DNA of 33,134 nucleotides, taken from Streptomycetaceae bacterium (lineage in GTDB: Bacteria; Actinomycetota; Actinomycetes; Streptomycetales; Streptomycetaceae). Shown here piece by piece: positions 1 through 8,826 of this stretch (position 1 is the stretch's first letter; each line of letters opens with the position of its first letter). Made by a program: the position numbers and the translations under genes. The stretch covers positions 1 through 33,134 of the forward strand of contig JAFAUH010000062.1 in NCBI GenBank assembly GCA_019243445.1, given 5' to 3'. The notes below the pieces were generated by a model, which saw only the letters and a program-made list of their open reading frames with translations, was not told where the DNA came from and did no database searches.

Positions 1-2692
1 CGTCGAGCAGCTGATAGCGGTCGATTGCCTGTTTCAGCACCGAGCGGTCGATCCTGCCTTCCTTGGCGAGCTCGGTGAGCACCGCGAGGACAAGGGAATG
101 CGCATCGATGTGGAAGAAGCGGCGGGCCGCACCGCGCGTGTCGGCGAAGCCGAAGCCGTCCGCGCCCAGCGACTGCCAGGTGCCCGGCACCCAGCGGGCG
201 ATCTGGTCCGGAACCGACCGCATCCAGTCGGACACGGCCACGAACGGCCCCTCGGCGCCGGACAGCTTGCGCGTGACATACGGGACGCGCTGCTCCTCCT
301 CCGGGTGGAGCAAATTGTGCTCCTCGGCAGCGACCGCGTCGCGACGCAGCTCGTTCCATGAGGTGGCCGACCAGACGTCGGCGCGCACGTTCCACTCCTC
401 GGCGAGGATCTGCTGGGCCTCGAGCGCCCACGGCACGGCGACACCCGAGGCGAGGACCTGTGCCGGGATGGCGCCGTCGTCGCCCGCCTTCAGCTTGTAC
501 AGACCCTTGAGGATGCCCTCGACGTCCACGCCCGTAGGCTCCGCCGGGTGCTGGATCGGCTCGTTGTAGACGGTGAGGTAGTAGAAGACGTCCTCACTGT
601 CCGGGCCGTACATCCGACGCAGACCGTCCTTGACGATGTGCGCGATCTCAAATCCGTACGCTGGGTCGTACGCGATGCACGCCGGGTTGGTCGAGGCGAG
701 CAGATGCGAGTGGCCGTCGGCATGCTGCAGACCCTCACCGGTCAGCGTCGTACGGCCGGCGGTCGCACCGAGTACGAAGCCGCGCGCCAACTGGTCGCCC
801 ATCTGCCAGAACTGGTCACCGGTGCGCTGAAACCCGAACATCGAGTAGAAGACGTAGACCGGGATCAGCGGCTCGCCGTGCGTGGCGTATGCCGAGCCCG
901 CGGCGATCAGCGAGGCGGTGCAGCCGGCCTCTGTGATGCCGTCGTGCAGCATCTGCCCGGTGGGCGACTCCTTGTACGCAAGCAGCAGTTCACGGTCGAC
1001 CGACTCGTAGATCTGCCCCTGCGGGTTGTAGATCCTGGCGGAGGGGAAGAGCGAGTCCATGCCAAAAGTGCGGTACTCGTCGGGCGCGATCGGCACGAAG
1101 CGCTTGCCGATCTCCTTGTCCCGCATCAAGTCCTTCAACAGCCGGACGAACGCCATGGTGGTGGCGATCTTCTGCTGCCCCGAGCCCTTCTTGACGCCGG
1201 CGTACGCCGCATCGCCCGGCAGGTTGAGCGGCTTGGCCCGCACCACCCGGGTCGGCACGTAGCCGCCGCACTCCTTGCGGCGGTCGTGCATGTACTGGAT
1301 CTCCTCGGAGCCCCGCCCCGGGTGGTAGTACGGCGGGACGCCGTCCTCCAACTCCTTGTCGGAGATCGGCAGGTGCAGGCGGTCACGGAAGCGCTTGAGG
1401 TCCTCGACCGTCAGCTTCTTCATCTGGTGGGTGGCGTTGCGGCCCTCGAAGTTCGGGCCGAGCGTCCAGCCCTTGACGGTCTGGGCGAGGATGACGGTCG
1501 GCTGGCCCTTGTGCTCCTTGGCCGCCTTGTATGCCGCGTAGATCTTCTTGTGGTCGTGGCCGCCACGGCCCAGGTGCAGAATCTGGGCGTCGGTCATGGG
1601 CTCGACCATCTTGCGCAGCCGCAGGTCGCTGCCGAAGAAGTGCTCGCGGATGTACGCACCGCTTTCAGTGGCATATGTCTGGAACTGGCCGTCGGGGGTG
1701 GTGTTCAGCTTGTTGACCAGCACACCGTCGCGGTCCTGCGCGAGCAGCGGGTCCCAGCTGCGGTCCCAGATCAGCTTGATCACGTTCCAGCCGGCACCGC
1801 GGAAGACCGACTCCAGCTCCTGGATGACTTTCCCGTTGCCCCGCACCGGTCCGTCGAGGCGTTGCAGGTTGCAGTTGACGACGAAAGTGAGATTGTCCAG
1901 GCCCTCGCGCGCAGCCAGCGTGAGCTGGCCCAGCGACTCGGGCTCATCCATCTCGCCGTCGCCGAGGAAGGCCCATACATGCGAATTTGATGTGTCGCAA
2001 AAGCCCCGCGCCTGCAGGTAGCGGTTCATCCGCGCCTGGTAGATCGCGCCAAGCGGGCCAAGGCCCATGGAGACAGTCGGGAACTCCCAGAAATCCGGCA
2101 TCAGCCGCGGGTGCGGATAGCTGGACAGGCCATAGGGGGCCTTGGACTTCTCCTGGCGGAAGGCGTCGAGCTGCGTCTGCGAGAGGCGGTCGAGCAGATA
2201 GGCGCGTGCGTAGATGCCAGGGGAAGCATGGCCCTGGAAGAAGATCTGGTCGCCGCCGGTGCCGTCGTCCTTCCCCCGAAAGAAGTGGTTGAAGCCCACG
2301 TCATAGAGGGAAGCGGAAGAAGCGAAGGTGGCGATGTGGCCGCCGACACCAATGCCGGGCCGCTGGGCACGCGCCACCATCACAGCAGCGTTCCACCGGG
2401 TGGCGTTGAGGATCTTGCGCTCCAGCTCCTCGTTGCCGGGAAAGAACGGTTCGTCCCTGGTGGCGATGGTGTTGATGTAGTCCGTGCTGCGCATTTCGGG
2501 CACGGCGACGCGCTTCTCGCGGGCACGCTCAATAAGGCGGAGCATGAGGTAGCGGGCGCGCTCACGACCGCGTTCGTCGATAGCGGCATCGAGCGAGTCG
2601 AGCCATTCCGCCGTCTCCTCGGGATCAAAGTCCGGGACCTGGCTGGGAAGGCCGCCAATGATGATCGGATTGCGATCGGATCCGGAAGCCAC
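1..2692 (-). CDS. aceE: Pyruvate dehydrogenase E1 component, homodimeric type (3' end outside window)
   Basis: Thiamine-diphosphate-dependent decarboxylase that opens the pyruvate dehydrogenase complex, passing the acetyl group to the lipoyl domain of E2 in the cytoplasm. The reading frame is open from a GTG at 2692 to the window edge (897 codons), so perhaps 15-20 C-terminal residues are missing if it has the usual length of about 910. The GTG is chosen because GAAGGA lies five bases before it. The thiamine-diphosphate motif [10 protein letters not shown] is seen around residue 240, followed by the family signature [27 protein letters not shown] and TEAGCTASL lie further on. It is divergent from the DUF3052 gene, as in mycobacteria. 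No frameshift was seen. Identification is firm; only the C-terminus is unseen. Confidence 0.96.
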   Translation of the reverse strand, partial: MASGSDRNPIIIGGLPSQVPDFDPEETAEWLDSLDAAIDERGRERARYLMLRLIERAREKRVAVPEMRSTDYINTIATRDEPFFPGNEELERKILNATRWNAAVMVARAQRPGIGVGGHIATFASSASLYDVGFNHFFRGKDDGTGGDQIFFQGHASPGIYARAYLLDRLSQTQLDAFRQEKSKAPYGLSSYPHPRLMPDFWEFPTVSMGLGPLGAIYQARMNRYLQARGFCDTSNSHVWAFLGDGEMDEPESLGQLTLAAREGLDNLTFVVNCNLQRLDGPVRGNGKVIQELESVFRGAGWNVIKLIWDRSWDPLLAQDRDGVLVNKLNTTPDGQFQTYATESGAYIREHFFGSDLRLRKMVEPMTDAQILHLGRGGHDHKKIYAAYKAAKEHKGQPTVILAQTVKGWTLGPNFEGRNATHQMKKLTVEDLKRFRDRLHLPISDKELEDGVPPYYHPGRGSEEIQYMHDRRKECGGYVPTRVVRAKPLNLPGDAAYAGVKKGSGQQKIATTMAFVRLLKDLMRDKEIGKRFVPIAPDEYRTFGMDSLFPSARIYNPQGQIYESVDRELLLAYKESPTGQMLHDGITEAGCTASLIAAGSAYATHGEPLIPVYVFYSMFGFQRTGDQFWQMGDQLARGFVLGATAGRTTLTGEGLQHADGHSHLLASTNPACIAYDPAYGFEIAHIVKDGLRRMYGPDSEDVFYYLTVYNEPIQHPAEPTGVDVEGILKGLYKLKAGDDGAIPAQVLASGVAVPWALEAQQILAEEWNVRADVWSATSWNELRRDAVAAEEHNLLHPEEEQRVPYVTRKLSGAEGPFVAVSDWMRSVPDQIARWVPGTWQSLGADGFGFADTRGAARRFFHIDAHSLVLAVLTELAKEGRIDRSVLKQAIDRYQLLD

Positions 2693-3267
2693 GCTGTTCC
2701 TTCGCTGCTAGTTATTGCTCTATGGGGTCGCGCCGCCTCCATCGTGTACCGCGGCCGGAGATCCGTCATCTCTACTGCACGGTAACCGCCACTTCGTGAG
2801 ACGAGCCAGCTCCGCTGGGCCTGGGCAGCCAAGCCACAACTCTACGCCCGGTGGTCACCGAGGCGGACGCGCGCCCCGACGTGTTCTCGGTTCGCTTCTC
2901 CGCCCGTTCGCGCGCTTCGTGGACGGCCTGTCGTGCCGGGGGTGCGCTCTTGGCGGGAGTTTCGGCCGGCCACTCCGCTTGCTCGCGTGCGTCGCTCACG
3001 GGCTGTCGTTCGGCGTAGCGTGGGGGGCATGGGTACGTCGGTAGAGTCCCAAGCGCCGCAAACCTGGCAAAACGCAGTGATTTCGGTCACAGGGTGGGCG
3101 TGGTGTGAGGTGATGGGACAGCCCAATAGACCCAGTAGTCCACTGTTCTGGCGATCTCCGCAGCCGGGTACTTGCGTGATCCGCCCCGTCCGTGTGGACT
3201 ACGGCCAATACCTCGCCTACGCGCGAGGTCGTAGACATCCCCAAGACAGCAAGACAGGAGGCAATCC
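2693..3267. other. Divergent intergenic region, aceE / DUF3052
   Basis: These 575 bases separate aceE from the DUF3052 gene and must hold both promoters. No convincing gene is present: the longest minus-strand frame (2772-2999, Ala/Glu/Arg-rich, GTG start) has no ribosome binding site. No hairpin, tRNA or recognisable operator stands out. I could not pick promoter boxes with confidence. Confidence 0.5.
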
Positions 3268-3708
3268 GTGAGCGCGACCGCGGACCACGCGGAGGAGCGG
3301 GCCAATCCGGCGAGCCGGTTGGGATTCCAGCCCGGACAGGTGGTCCAGGAGCTCGGTTACGACGACGACAGCGACCAGGAGCTGCGTGAGGCCATCGAGA
3401 CACTCACCGGCACCGAGCTTGTCGACGAGGATTACGACGACGTGGCCGACGCCGTGGTGCTGTGGTTCCGCGAGGACGACGGCGATCTGGCGGACGCGCT
3501 GGTGGACGCCACGACGATGATCGACGCCGGTGCCCCGATCTGGCTTATGACGCCGAAGACCGGCCGTGACGGCTACGTCGAGCCGAGCGAGATCGGCGAG
3601 GCCGCGAATACTGCGGGCTTGGCGCAGACCAGCAGCGTCAACGCATGCAAGGACTGGTCGGGCAGTCGGCTGATCACCCCGAAGACCGCACGCGCCGGGA
3701 AGCGCTGA
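3268..3708 (+). CDS. DUF3052 family protein
   Basis: Small acidic cytoplasmic protein of 146 residues, biochemical function unknown. The GTG at 3268 is supported by AGGAGG ending seven bases upstream. The N-terminal half carries the family pattern GFQPGQVVQELGYDDD followed by a very acidic stretch (about residues 30-75); the middle has APIWLMTPKTGRDGYVEPSEI and the C-terminus SRLITPKTA, so a short PKT-containing element appears twice. It lies divergent from aceE and upstream of the AhpE-like peroxiredoxin. I recall the same order in M. tuberculosis (Rv2239c beside ahpE and aceE), which suggests a conserved but unexplained link to central metabolism or redox defence. A strong hairpin follows the gene, so it is probably transcribed alone. 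Confidence 0.9.
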   Translation: MSATADHAEERANPASRLGFQPGQVVQELGYDDDSDQELREAIETLTGTELVDEDYDDVADAVVLWFREDDGDLADALVDATTMIDAGAPIWLMTPKTGRDGYVEPSEIGEAANTAGLAQTSSVNACKDWSGSRLITPKTARAGKR

Positions 3709-3780
3709 CCGCTTCCGGCACGGAGGTTCTTTCGGCTTCCGGCATCCACACCCCACACATTTCGTTCCGTTCCGTCGATA

Positions 3781-3814
3781 CGAGCCCCCGGCAGCAGCAG
3801 CCGCCGGGGGCTCG
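3781..3814 (+). terminator. Strong hairpin after the DUF3052 gene
   Basis: Perfect 12-bp inverted repeat: CGAGCCCCCGGC at 3781-3792 and its complement at 3803-3814, with a 10-base loop. No long T-run follows, as is common for actinobacterial terminators. Confidence 0.75.
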
Positions 3815-3857
3815 ATGCATGGTGCTGCCCTACGGGTGAAAGACTGTGCGGGACGCA

Positions 3858-3906
3858 ACGCGCGCTCAGCCACGCGCGCTCAGCCACGCGCGCTCAGCCA
3901 CGCGCT
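3858..3906. repeat. 14-bp tandem repeat before the peroxiredoxin gene
   Basis: The unit ACGCGCGCTCAGCC occurs three times exactly (3858-3871, 3872-3885, 3886-3899), followed by half a copy to 3906. It ends about 14 bases before the peroxiredoxin ribosome binding site, so it lies in the 5' leader or promoter. Confidence 0.9.
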
Positions 3907-3935
3907 ACTCGTGCTATCCGAAGGGATGTGCCCCT

Positions 3936-4394
3936 ATGGCGATCGAGGCCGGCTCTCAGGCCCCCGACTTCGAGCTGAAGAACCAGCACGGCGAGTTGGT
4001 GAAGCTCTCTGACTTCCGTGGCGAGAAGAACGTTGTCCTGCTCTTCTACCCCTTCGCCTTCACGGGGGTGTGTACCGGAGAGCTGTGCGCCCTCCGTGAC
4101 GAGTTGCCGAAATTCGTCAACGGCGACGTGCAGTTGCTCGCCGTCTCCAACGACTCGCCGTTCACCCTGCGGATCTTCGCCGAGCAGGAGGGGCTCGAAT
4201 ACCCGCTGCTCTCGGACTTCTGGCCACACGGCGAGATCAGCCGCGCCTACGGCGTCTTCGACGAGCAGAAGGGCTGCGCGGTGCGCGGCACCTTCGTGAT
4301 CGACAAGGAGGGTGTGGTGCGCTGGACAGTCATCAACGCCCTGTCCGAGGCTCGTGACCTGAACGAGTATGTCAAGGCGCTTGAGCAACTGTGA
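3936..4394 (+). CDS. ahpE: AhpE/BCP-type peroxiredoxin
   Basis: Thiol peroxidase reducing hydrogen peroxide, organic peroxides or peroxynitrite in the cytoplasm. 152 residues, close to the 153 of mycobacterial AhpE. The ATG at 3936 is chosen because GAAGGGA lies about nine bases upstream. The active site reads PFAFTGVC, giving Pro39, Thr43 and peroxidatic Cys46, with Arg53 a few residues on. A second cysteine, Cys51, sits five residues after Cys46, the spacing of the resolving cysteine in BCP/PrxQ enzymes; mycobacterial AhpE, as I recall it, lacks this cysteine. The protein may therefore form an internal disulfide and use thioredoxin. It follows DUF3052 after a terminator and a tandem repeat, so it probably has its own promoter. 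Confidence 0.92.
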   Translation: MAIEAGSQAPDFELKNQHGELVKLSDFRGEKNVVLLFYPFAFTGVCTGELCALRDELPKFVNGDVQLLAVSNDSPFTLRIFAEQEGLEYPLLSDFWPHGEISRAYGVFDEQKGCAVRGTFVIDKEGVVRWTVINALSEARDLNEYVKALEQL

Positions 4395-4552
4395 CCGAGG
4401 GGAACCTCTCACTAGGATCGGCTCGTTGATCACATCAGACTGCTCGATCTTTCGGTCATTGCACTGGATCTTTTGAGCCGATTGGATCCGATCGAAGCGG
4501 CAGGACGGGGGCGCTGGAGTCGGCGGTCCCTTGGAACGACTGGGAGGACCTC

Positions 4553-5134
4553 ATGGGAGTCAGCCTCAGCAAAGGGGGCACTGTCTCGTTGAGCAAGGCA
4601 GTGCCGCATCTGACGCAAGTCATGATCGGGCTCGGCTGGAAGGCCCGGACTACCATGGGCGTCGCTTTCGACCTGGACGCCAGTGCATTGCTGTGCGCTG
4701 GCGGACGGGTCGCCGGCGACGAGTACTTCATCTTCTACAACAACCTCACGAGCCCCGACGGCGCTGTGAAGCACACCGGAGACGAGCGCGTCGGCGGCAG
4801 CGAAAGAGAAGGGGACGACGAAACGATCCTGGTGGACCTGCCCAAGGTCCCCCAGCACATTGACAAGATCGTCTTCCCGGTCTCGATCTACGAGGCGGAA
4901 AGCCGCTCGCAGACCTTCGGCCAGGTGCGCAACGCCTACATCCGCGTCGTCAACCAGATCGATCAGCGCGAGTTGGCGCGCTACGACCTCACTGAGGATG
5001 CCTCGACGGAGACGGCGATGATCTTCGGCGAGCTCTACCGGTACGGCGGTGAGTGGAAGTTCCGAGCGGTGGGGCAGGGATATGCCAACGGCCTGCGCGG
5101 AATCGCTCTTGACTTTGGTGTCAACGTTTCGTAA
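4553..5134 (+). CDS. terD: TerD family protein
   Basis: 193-residue TerD-domain protein, a cytoplasmic calcium-binding beta-sandwich family linked to tellurite resistance and stress. The start is set by GGGAGGA a few bases upstream. The typical N-terminus MGVSLSKGGTVSLSK is followed by FDLDASALLC, FIFYNNLTSPDGAV and the acidic loop GDERVGGSEREGDDE (about residues 83-97) expected to bind calcium, then the C-terminal [14 protein letters not shown]. It begins an operon with the DUF475 and TerA-like genes. From memory, its likely S. coelicolor counterpart (tdd8, SCO2368) is involved in calcium homeostasis and differentiation. A direct role in tellurite resistance is not implied. Confidence 0.93.
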   Translation: MGVSLSKGGTVSLSKAVPHLTQVMIGLGWKARTTMGVAFDLDASALLCAGGRVAGDEYFIFYNNLTSPDGAVKHTGDERVGGSEREGDDETILVDLPKVPQHIDKIVFPVSIYEAESRSQTFGQVRNAYIRVVNQIDQRELARYDLTEDASTETAMIFGELYRYGGEWKFRAVGQGYANGLRGIALDFGVNVS

Positions 5135-5181
5135 ACAGCGTGCGAGGTCCGCGCGGCGGGCCTCCGAGGATTGGATCGCCA

Positions 5182-6354
5182 GTGCTCTTCAAGACATTCG
5201 GCTGGTCGATGGCCGTCACCGTGGCAGGGCTGGCTTTGGCCGGCCTCTGGTGGGGATGGCAGGGGCTCGCCGTCGTCGCGATCCTGTCGCTTCTGGAGAT
5301 CTCGCTCTCCTTCGACAACGCGGTCATCAACGCCGGCCTCCTGCGCAAGTTGAACGCCTTTTGGCAGAAGACCTTTCTCACCATCGGTGTGCTCATCGCG
5401 GTCTTCGGCATGCGAATGATCTTTCCTGTCGTCATCGTCGCCATCACTGCCAGGACCGGTCCGCTCGAAGCGGTGAGCGTGGCTATACACGACCCGGACC
5501 GCTACCAGGACCTGGTCGCCGCGGCCCACCCGGCCATCGCAGCCTTCGGCGGGGTCTTCCTGCTGATGATCTTCCTCGACTTCATCCTCGAAGACCGCGA
5601 AATCGCCTGGCTCGCCTGGCTGGAGCGCCCCCTCGCCAAACTCGGCAAGCTGGAGAGCCTCTCCGTGGTCGCCGCCCTGGTCATTCTCGTCATCACCGCC
5701 CTGACGGTCGCAACCGCCGTGCCGGCGACGGACGCACCTGGGACGGTCGACAAGAGCGCGACGGTGCTGCTGGCCGGCGTGGCGGGACTGATCACCTATC
5801 TCGTCGTCGGCGGTGTCTCTGCCTACTTCGAGGGCACTATGGCAGAAGCAGAAGCAGAAGCAGAAGCAGAGGCCGTGGAAGCTGTGGGCGCCTCGGACAG
5901 ACGCGCTGGGGCGACGTCAAGAGGTCTCGCGGGCAAAGCAGCGCTCTTCATGTTCCTCTATCTGGAGGTCATCGACGCCTCCTTCTCCTTCGACGGCGTC
6001 ATCGGCGCCTTTGCCATCACCAATGAGATTTTCATGATGGCGCTCGGTCTCGGCATCGGCGCGATGTATATCCGCTCGCTCACCGTCTTCCTCGTCCGCA
6101 AGGGCACCTTGGATGACTACGTCTACCTGGAACACGGCGCGCACTACGCCATCGGCGCGCTCTCGCTGATCCTGCTCGCCACCATCAAGTACGAGATCAA
6201 CGAGGTCATCACCGGTCTCATCGGAGCCGTCCTGATCCTCGCAGCGTTCTGGTCGTCGGTGGTACGCAACCGCCGGCACAGGGAAAGCTATGAGGAGTTG
6301 GAGAACGACGCAGAAATTCCGTCCGGGTCTGACCGGGGTTTGACCGGAGTCTGA
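5182..6354 (+). CDS. DUF475 / TerC-type integral membrane protein
   Basis: Multi-pass membrane protein of 390 residues related to TerC, a family tied to metal-ion (particularly manganese) handling. The frame opens at a GTG at 5140, but the GTG at 5182 is preferred because it follows GAGGA and gives the family N-terminus MLFKTFGWS; the earlier start would add 14 unusual residues. The two TerC half-motifs are present: LEISLSFDNAVINAG near residue 38 and LEVIDASFSFDGVIGA near residue 262, each placing acidic and Asn/Gly residues inside membrane helices. Between them a cytoplasmic or loop segment has a run of Ala-Glu pairs, coded by five GCAGAA-type hexamers at 5842-5871. The gene end overlaps an 11-bp tandem repeat. 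Operon with terD (47-base gap) and the TerA-like gene. Confidence 0.92.
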   Translation: MLFKTFGWSMAVTVAGLALAGLWWGWQGLAVVAILSLLEISLSFDNAVINAGLLRKLNAFWQKTFLTIGVLIAVFGMRMIFPVVIVAITARTGPLEAVSVAIHDPDRYQDLVAAAHPAIAAFGGVFLLMIFLDFILEDREIAWLAWLERPLAKLGKLESLSVVAALVILVITALTVATAVPATDAPGTVDKSATVLLAGVAGLITYLVVGGVSAYFEGTMAEAEAEAEAEAVEAVGASDRRAGATSRGLAGKAALFMFLYLEVIDASFSFDGVIGAFAITNEIFMMALGLGIGAMYIRSLTVFLVRKGTLDDYVYLEHGAHYAIGALSLILLATIKYEINEVITGLIGAVLILAAFWSSVVRNRRHRESYEELENDAEIPSGSDRGLTGV

Positions 6355-6384
6355 CCGGGGTTTGACCGAGGGCTGACCGGACGA
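6330..6384. repeat. Five 11-bp direct repeats over the DUF475 stop and the TerA-like 5' region
   Basis: TGACC recurs at 6330, 6341, 6352, 6363 and 6374, exactly every 11 bases; full units vary around TGACCGGGGTT. The period is not a multiple of three, although the first half encodes the DUF475 C-terminus. On the minus strand each unit begins GGTCA, close to the 11-base direct-repeat units of Streptomyces PHO boxes. The array ends 22 bases before the TerA-like start. Confidence 0.9.
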
Positions 6385-6406
6385 GTCCCAGGAGGGAAAG
6401 GCCGCA

Positions 6407-7147
6407 ATGTGGGACCTGTTCCGCGGTAGCGGAGTGTCGGAGTTCGACATGATGGGGACGTCGCACACCATCACGCTCACCAAGCGACGCCCCCTGGTGT
6501 CGCTCAACCAGCAGGGCTCGGCGAGCGGAAGCCTGCGCGCCAACCTCACCTGGCAGATGCGCACGTCCGATATCGGCGGCCTGGGCAGCGGCAGCGGCAG
6601 CCAGGGTCGCGGGCTGTTGCGGCGCTGGCTCAATCTCTTCAACCCCGAGCTCGTACAGGCCCAGGGCCCGGCGATGGTCAACGTCGACCTGGACCTCGCC
6701 TGTATGTATGAACTCGCCGACGGGACCAAGGGCGTGGTGCAACCGCTCGGCAACTTCCTGGGCAGCTTCAACGCCCCGCCATACATCCAGCTCAGCGGCG
6801 ACGACCGCTTCGGCGCGCCCTCCGGTGAGACCCTCTACATCAACCTTGACCAAAAGGACCAGTTCCAGCGGCTGCTGATCTTCGTCTACATATACGACGG
6901 CACGCCCGCATTCGACCGCACACACGCTGTCGTCACACTCTTCCCCAGCAGCGGTCCGCGCATCGAGATTCCCCTCATCGAGCGCGCCCCGCAGGCCCGT
7001 TCCTGCGCCGTCGTGCTGATAGAAAACCGCAAGGGCGAGCTGACGGTACGTCGCGAAGTACGCTACATCTATGGCTTCCAGGCCGAGCTCGACCGGCTCT
7101 ACGGTTGGGGTTTGCAGTGGGGACGCGGCTACAAGTCCAAGGTGTAA
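6407..7147 (+). CDS. TerA-like tellurium resistance family protein
   Basis: 246-residue cytoplasmic protein of the TerA/TerD superfamily. The ATG at 6407 follows GGAGGG by ten bases. The N-terminus has the pattern HTITLTKRRPLVSLNQQG; a Gly/Ser-rich insert lies at about residues 57-66. The second half (VNVDLDLACMYELADGTKG, then IQLSGDDRFG, then FVYIYDGTPAFDRTHAVVTL) is the conserved beta-sandwich with scattered acidic residues, and the C-terminus GFQAELDRLYGWGLQWGRG matches the family. It is third in the terD-DUF475 operon, 52 bases after DUF475, with the 11-bp repeats in that gap. TerA proteins are thought to work with TerD and TerC at the membrane; the exact activity is unknown. Confidence 0.88.
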   Translation: MWDLFRGSGVSEFDMMGTSHTITLTKRRPLVSLNQQGSASGSLRANLTWQMRTSDIGGLGSGSGSQGRGLLRRWLNLFNPELVQAQGPAMVNVDLDLACMYELADGTKGVVQPLGNFLGSFNAPPYIQLSGDDRFGAPSGETLYINLDQKDQFQRLLIFVYIYDGTPAFDRTHAVVTLFPSSGPRIEIPLIERAPQARSCAVVLIENRKGELTVRREVRYIYGFQAELDRLYGWGLQWGRGYKSKV

Positions 7148-7208
7148 TCCACAGTGCAAGACGATATGAATCGATAGAGGCCAAAGACAGCGGAATCCCG
7201 ACCGCCGA

Positions 7209-7901
7209 TCACCTTCGCGTCAAGAACTGTGGTCCCTGTGGCGGCAAGGTGAACGAGGGCTGTGGAAGGGCCTGTTGGGGGTAACCGTACGTCGGCTGCG
7301 GCGGATAACCGTAGCTGTCAGGCTGGGTTTCCTGCGCCTCCGTGGGATCTCCCGAGTCGTCGATCGTGATCCCGAACTCCGTGGCGAGACCCGCCAGTCC
7401 GCCCGTATACCCCTGACCCACCGCTCGAAACCGCCAGCTCTCACCCCTGCGGTACAGCTCACCGCAGATCAACGCCGTCACCGCACCCGCATCAGGTGTG
7501 ATCACAAAGGAGGCGACGGGCTCGGTGCCCTGCCCGGTCGTCGAGGCATCGTGCAGCAGCAGCTTCAAATCGGGCACCCGCCCGAACGGTCCGCCGTCAG
7601 CCGAGGCAGCAATCACCACCCGGTCCACCGACGCCTCCAGCGCCGCAAGACCGACCTCGACGCTGTCAGTGAGGGTGCGCCCGTCGCGACGCTTGAGGCG
7701 GTGCACCACCAGCCCCGAGGGATGGCGCGGCTGGTTGTAGAAGACGAAGTCGGCGTCCGAACGCACCCGTCCGTCCGCCGCAAGCAGCAGCGCCGACACA
7801 TCCACGTCGGGTACTCCAGGCCCCGTGCTCCAGCTGAGCACCGCGCGTACCGCGGCCACCTCCAGCGGGAGGTTCGCGCCCTTCGCCATCGCGTGTGTCA
7901 T
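7209..7901 (-). CDS. Divergent TerD-like protein with Pro/Tyr/Gln tail
   Basis: 230 residues: a TerD-type domain (about 1-178) plus a low-complexity tail. Family features are [49 protein letters not shown] and the closing LATEFGI. Where ordinary TerD has a strongly acidic calcium loop, this protein has [15 protein letters not shown], so calcium binding there is probably lost. The tail (residues 185-230) repeats YGYP and proline-glutamine pairs and may mediate protein contacts. The ATG at 7901 follows AGGA and overlaps the stop of a 33-codon ORF as ATGA, so translation may be coupled. It converges on the TerA-like gene with only 61 bases between stops and probably acts in the same system as a variant partner. 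Confidence 0.88.
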   Translation of the reverse strand: MTHAMAKGANLPLEVAAVRAVLSWSTGPGVPDVDVSALLLAADGRVRSDADFVFYNQPRHPSGLVVHRLKRRDGRTLTDSVEVGLAALEASVDRVVIAASADGGPFGRVPDLKLLLHDASTTGQGTEPVASFVITPDAGAVTALICGELYRRGESWRFRAVGQGYTGGLAGLATEFGITIDDSGDPTEAQETQPDSYGYPPQPTYGYPQQALPQPSFTLPPQGPQFLTRR

Positions 7902-7999
7902 GGTCGCCGTCCTGCCTTCCCGTTGTTCCGCAGCAAGCGTCGGCCTGGCATGCTGGGCCTCATGGCGATCATGTCGTCGATCAGGCTGGTCGTCGGCAT
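7898..7999 (-). CDS. Small ORF coupled to the TerD-like gene (33 residues)
   Basis: A short frame from ATG 7999 ends in TGA at 7898-7900, sharing the sequence ATGA with the TerD-like start. An AGGGTGG lies six bases before its ATG. Third codon positions are mostly G or C, as in real genes here. The peptide starts [15 protein letters not shown], has four methionines, and ends basic ([15 protein letters not shown]). It matches nothing I know. It could be a leader peptide that feeds ribosomes to the TerD-like start, or just an open frame in the leader. Confidence 0.4.
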   Translation of the reverse strand: MPTTSLIDDMIAMRPSMPGRRLLRNNGKAGRRP

Positions 8000-8157
8000 G
8001 GCTGCCACCCTAACGGCCGGAGGAACAATAACGACCGGGGGAGCAATCAAGGAGCAATAAGGAGCCCTTTTCTCAACGACTCCCTTCCTTTGCTCCCCAA
8101 GCCGCTCCCCAGACCATAAGCCGTAAGCCGACTCCAAAGTCGCTGTAGGAGGCGCAG

Positions 8158-8826
8158 ATGCACCAGAGCAAGAATCCGCCACTCACCGAAGAGCTCTACA
8201 CCTATGTCCTGGAGCACAATCCGCCGCTCGATCCGGTCCAACGCGAGCTTGTCGAGGTTACGCACAGCCACCTCGCCGATGTCGCGGGGCTGCAGACCGC
8301 CGAAGAGCAGGGGCCGCTGCTCGCCTTCCTCGTCCGGCTGATCGGCGCCCGCCACATAGTCGAGGTCGGCACCTTCACCGGCTTCTCCACGCTCTCCATG
8401 GCGCAGGCGCTTCCCGAGGACGGCATGCTGATCGCCTGCGACATCTCCGAGGAGTGGACCGCTATCGGCCGTGAGGCGTGGGCCAAGGCGGGCGTCGCCG
8501 ACCGCATCGACTTGCGCATCGCACCCGCGCTCGAAACCCTGCGCGCACTCCCCGACGACGATCCGTGGATCGACATGTCGTTCCTCGACGCGGACAAGGA
8601 AACCTACTCCGCATACTGGGAGGAGTTGGTGCGCCGTACCAGGCCCGGAGGGCTGATCGTCGTCGACAACACTCTCTACCACGGCCGGGTGACCGACGCC
8701 TCGGCGGGTGGCGGAGCCGCGGCGATCCGCGCCTTCAACGATCTCGTTGCGGCCGACTCCCGCGTGGAGGCCGTTCTGCTTACTGTGGCGGACGGACTCA
8801 CCCTCGCCCGACGGCTGGCGGGCTGA
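8158..8826 (+). CDS. O-methyltransferase, family 3 (COMT-like)
   Basis: 222-residue SAM-dependent methyltransferase, probably cytoplasmic and metal-dependent, acting on a catechol-like or other small hydroxylated substrate. The start follows GGAGG. The SAM-binding motif IVEVGTFTGFSTLSMA lies at about residues 62-77, with acidic CDISEEW after it; FLDADKETY (about 142) and IVVDNTLYHG (about 164-173) supply the Asp/Asn metal ligands typical of the family, and RAFNDLVAAD is the usual C-terminal element. It is divergent from the TerD-like gene, and its last 29 bases overlap the convergent DUF4383 gene. The substrate cannot be told from sequence. Confidence 0.92.
   Translation: MHQSKNPPLTEELYTYVLEHNPPLDPVQRELVEVTHSHLADVAGLQTAEEQGPLLAFLVRLIGARHIVEVGTFTGFSTLSMAQALPEDGMLIACDISEEWTAIGREAWAKAGVADRIDLRIAPALETLRALPDDDPWIDMSFLDADKETYSAYWEELVRRTRPGGLIVVDNTLYHGRVTDASAGGGAAAIRAFNDLVAADSRVEAVLLTVADGLTLARRLAG

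Noticed and set aside
548-1990. Long plus-strand open frame opposite aceE
   Set aside because: Shadow of aceE: the minus strand encodes an unmistakable E1 protein, and the plus frame has no family or ribosome site.
2772-2999. 75-codon minus-strand frame upstream of aceE
   Set aside because: Composition is plausible, but there is no ribosome binding site and no recognised sequence.
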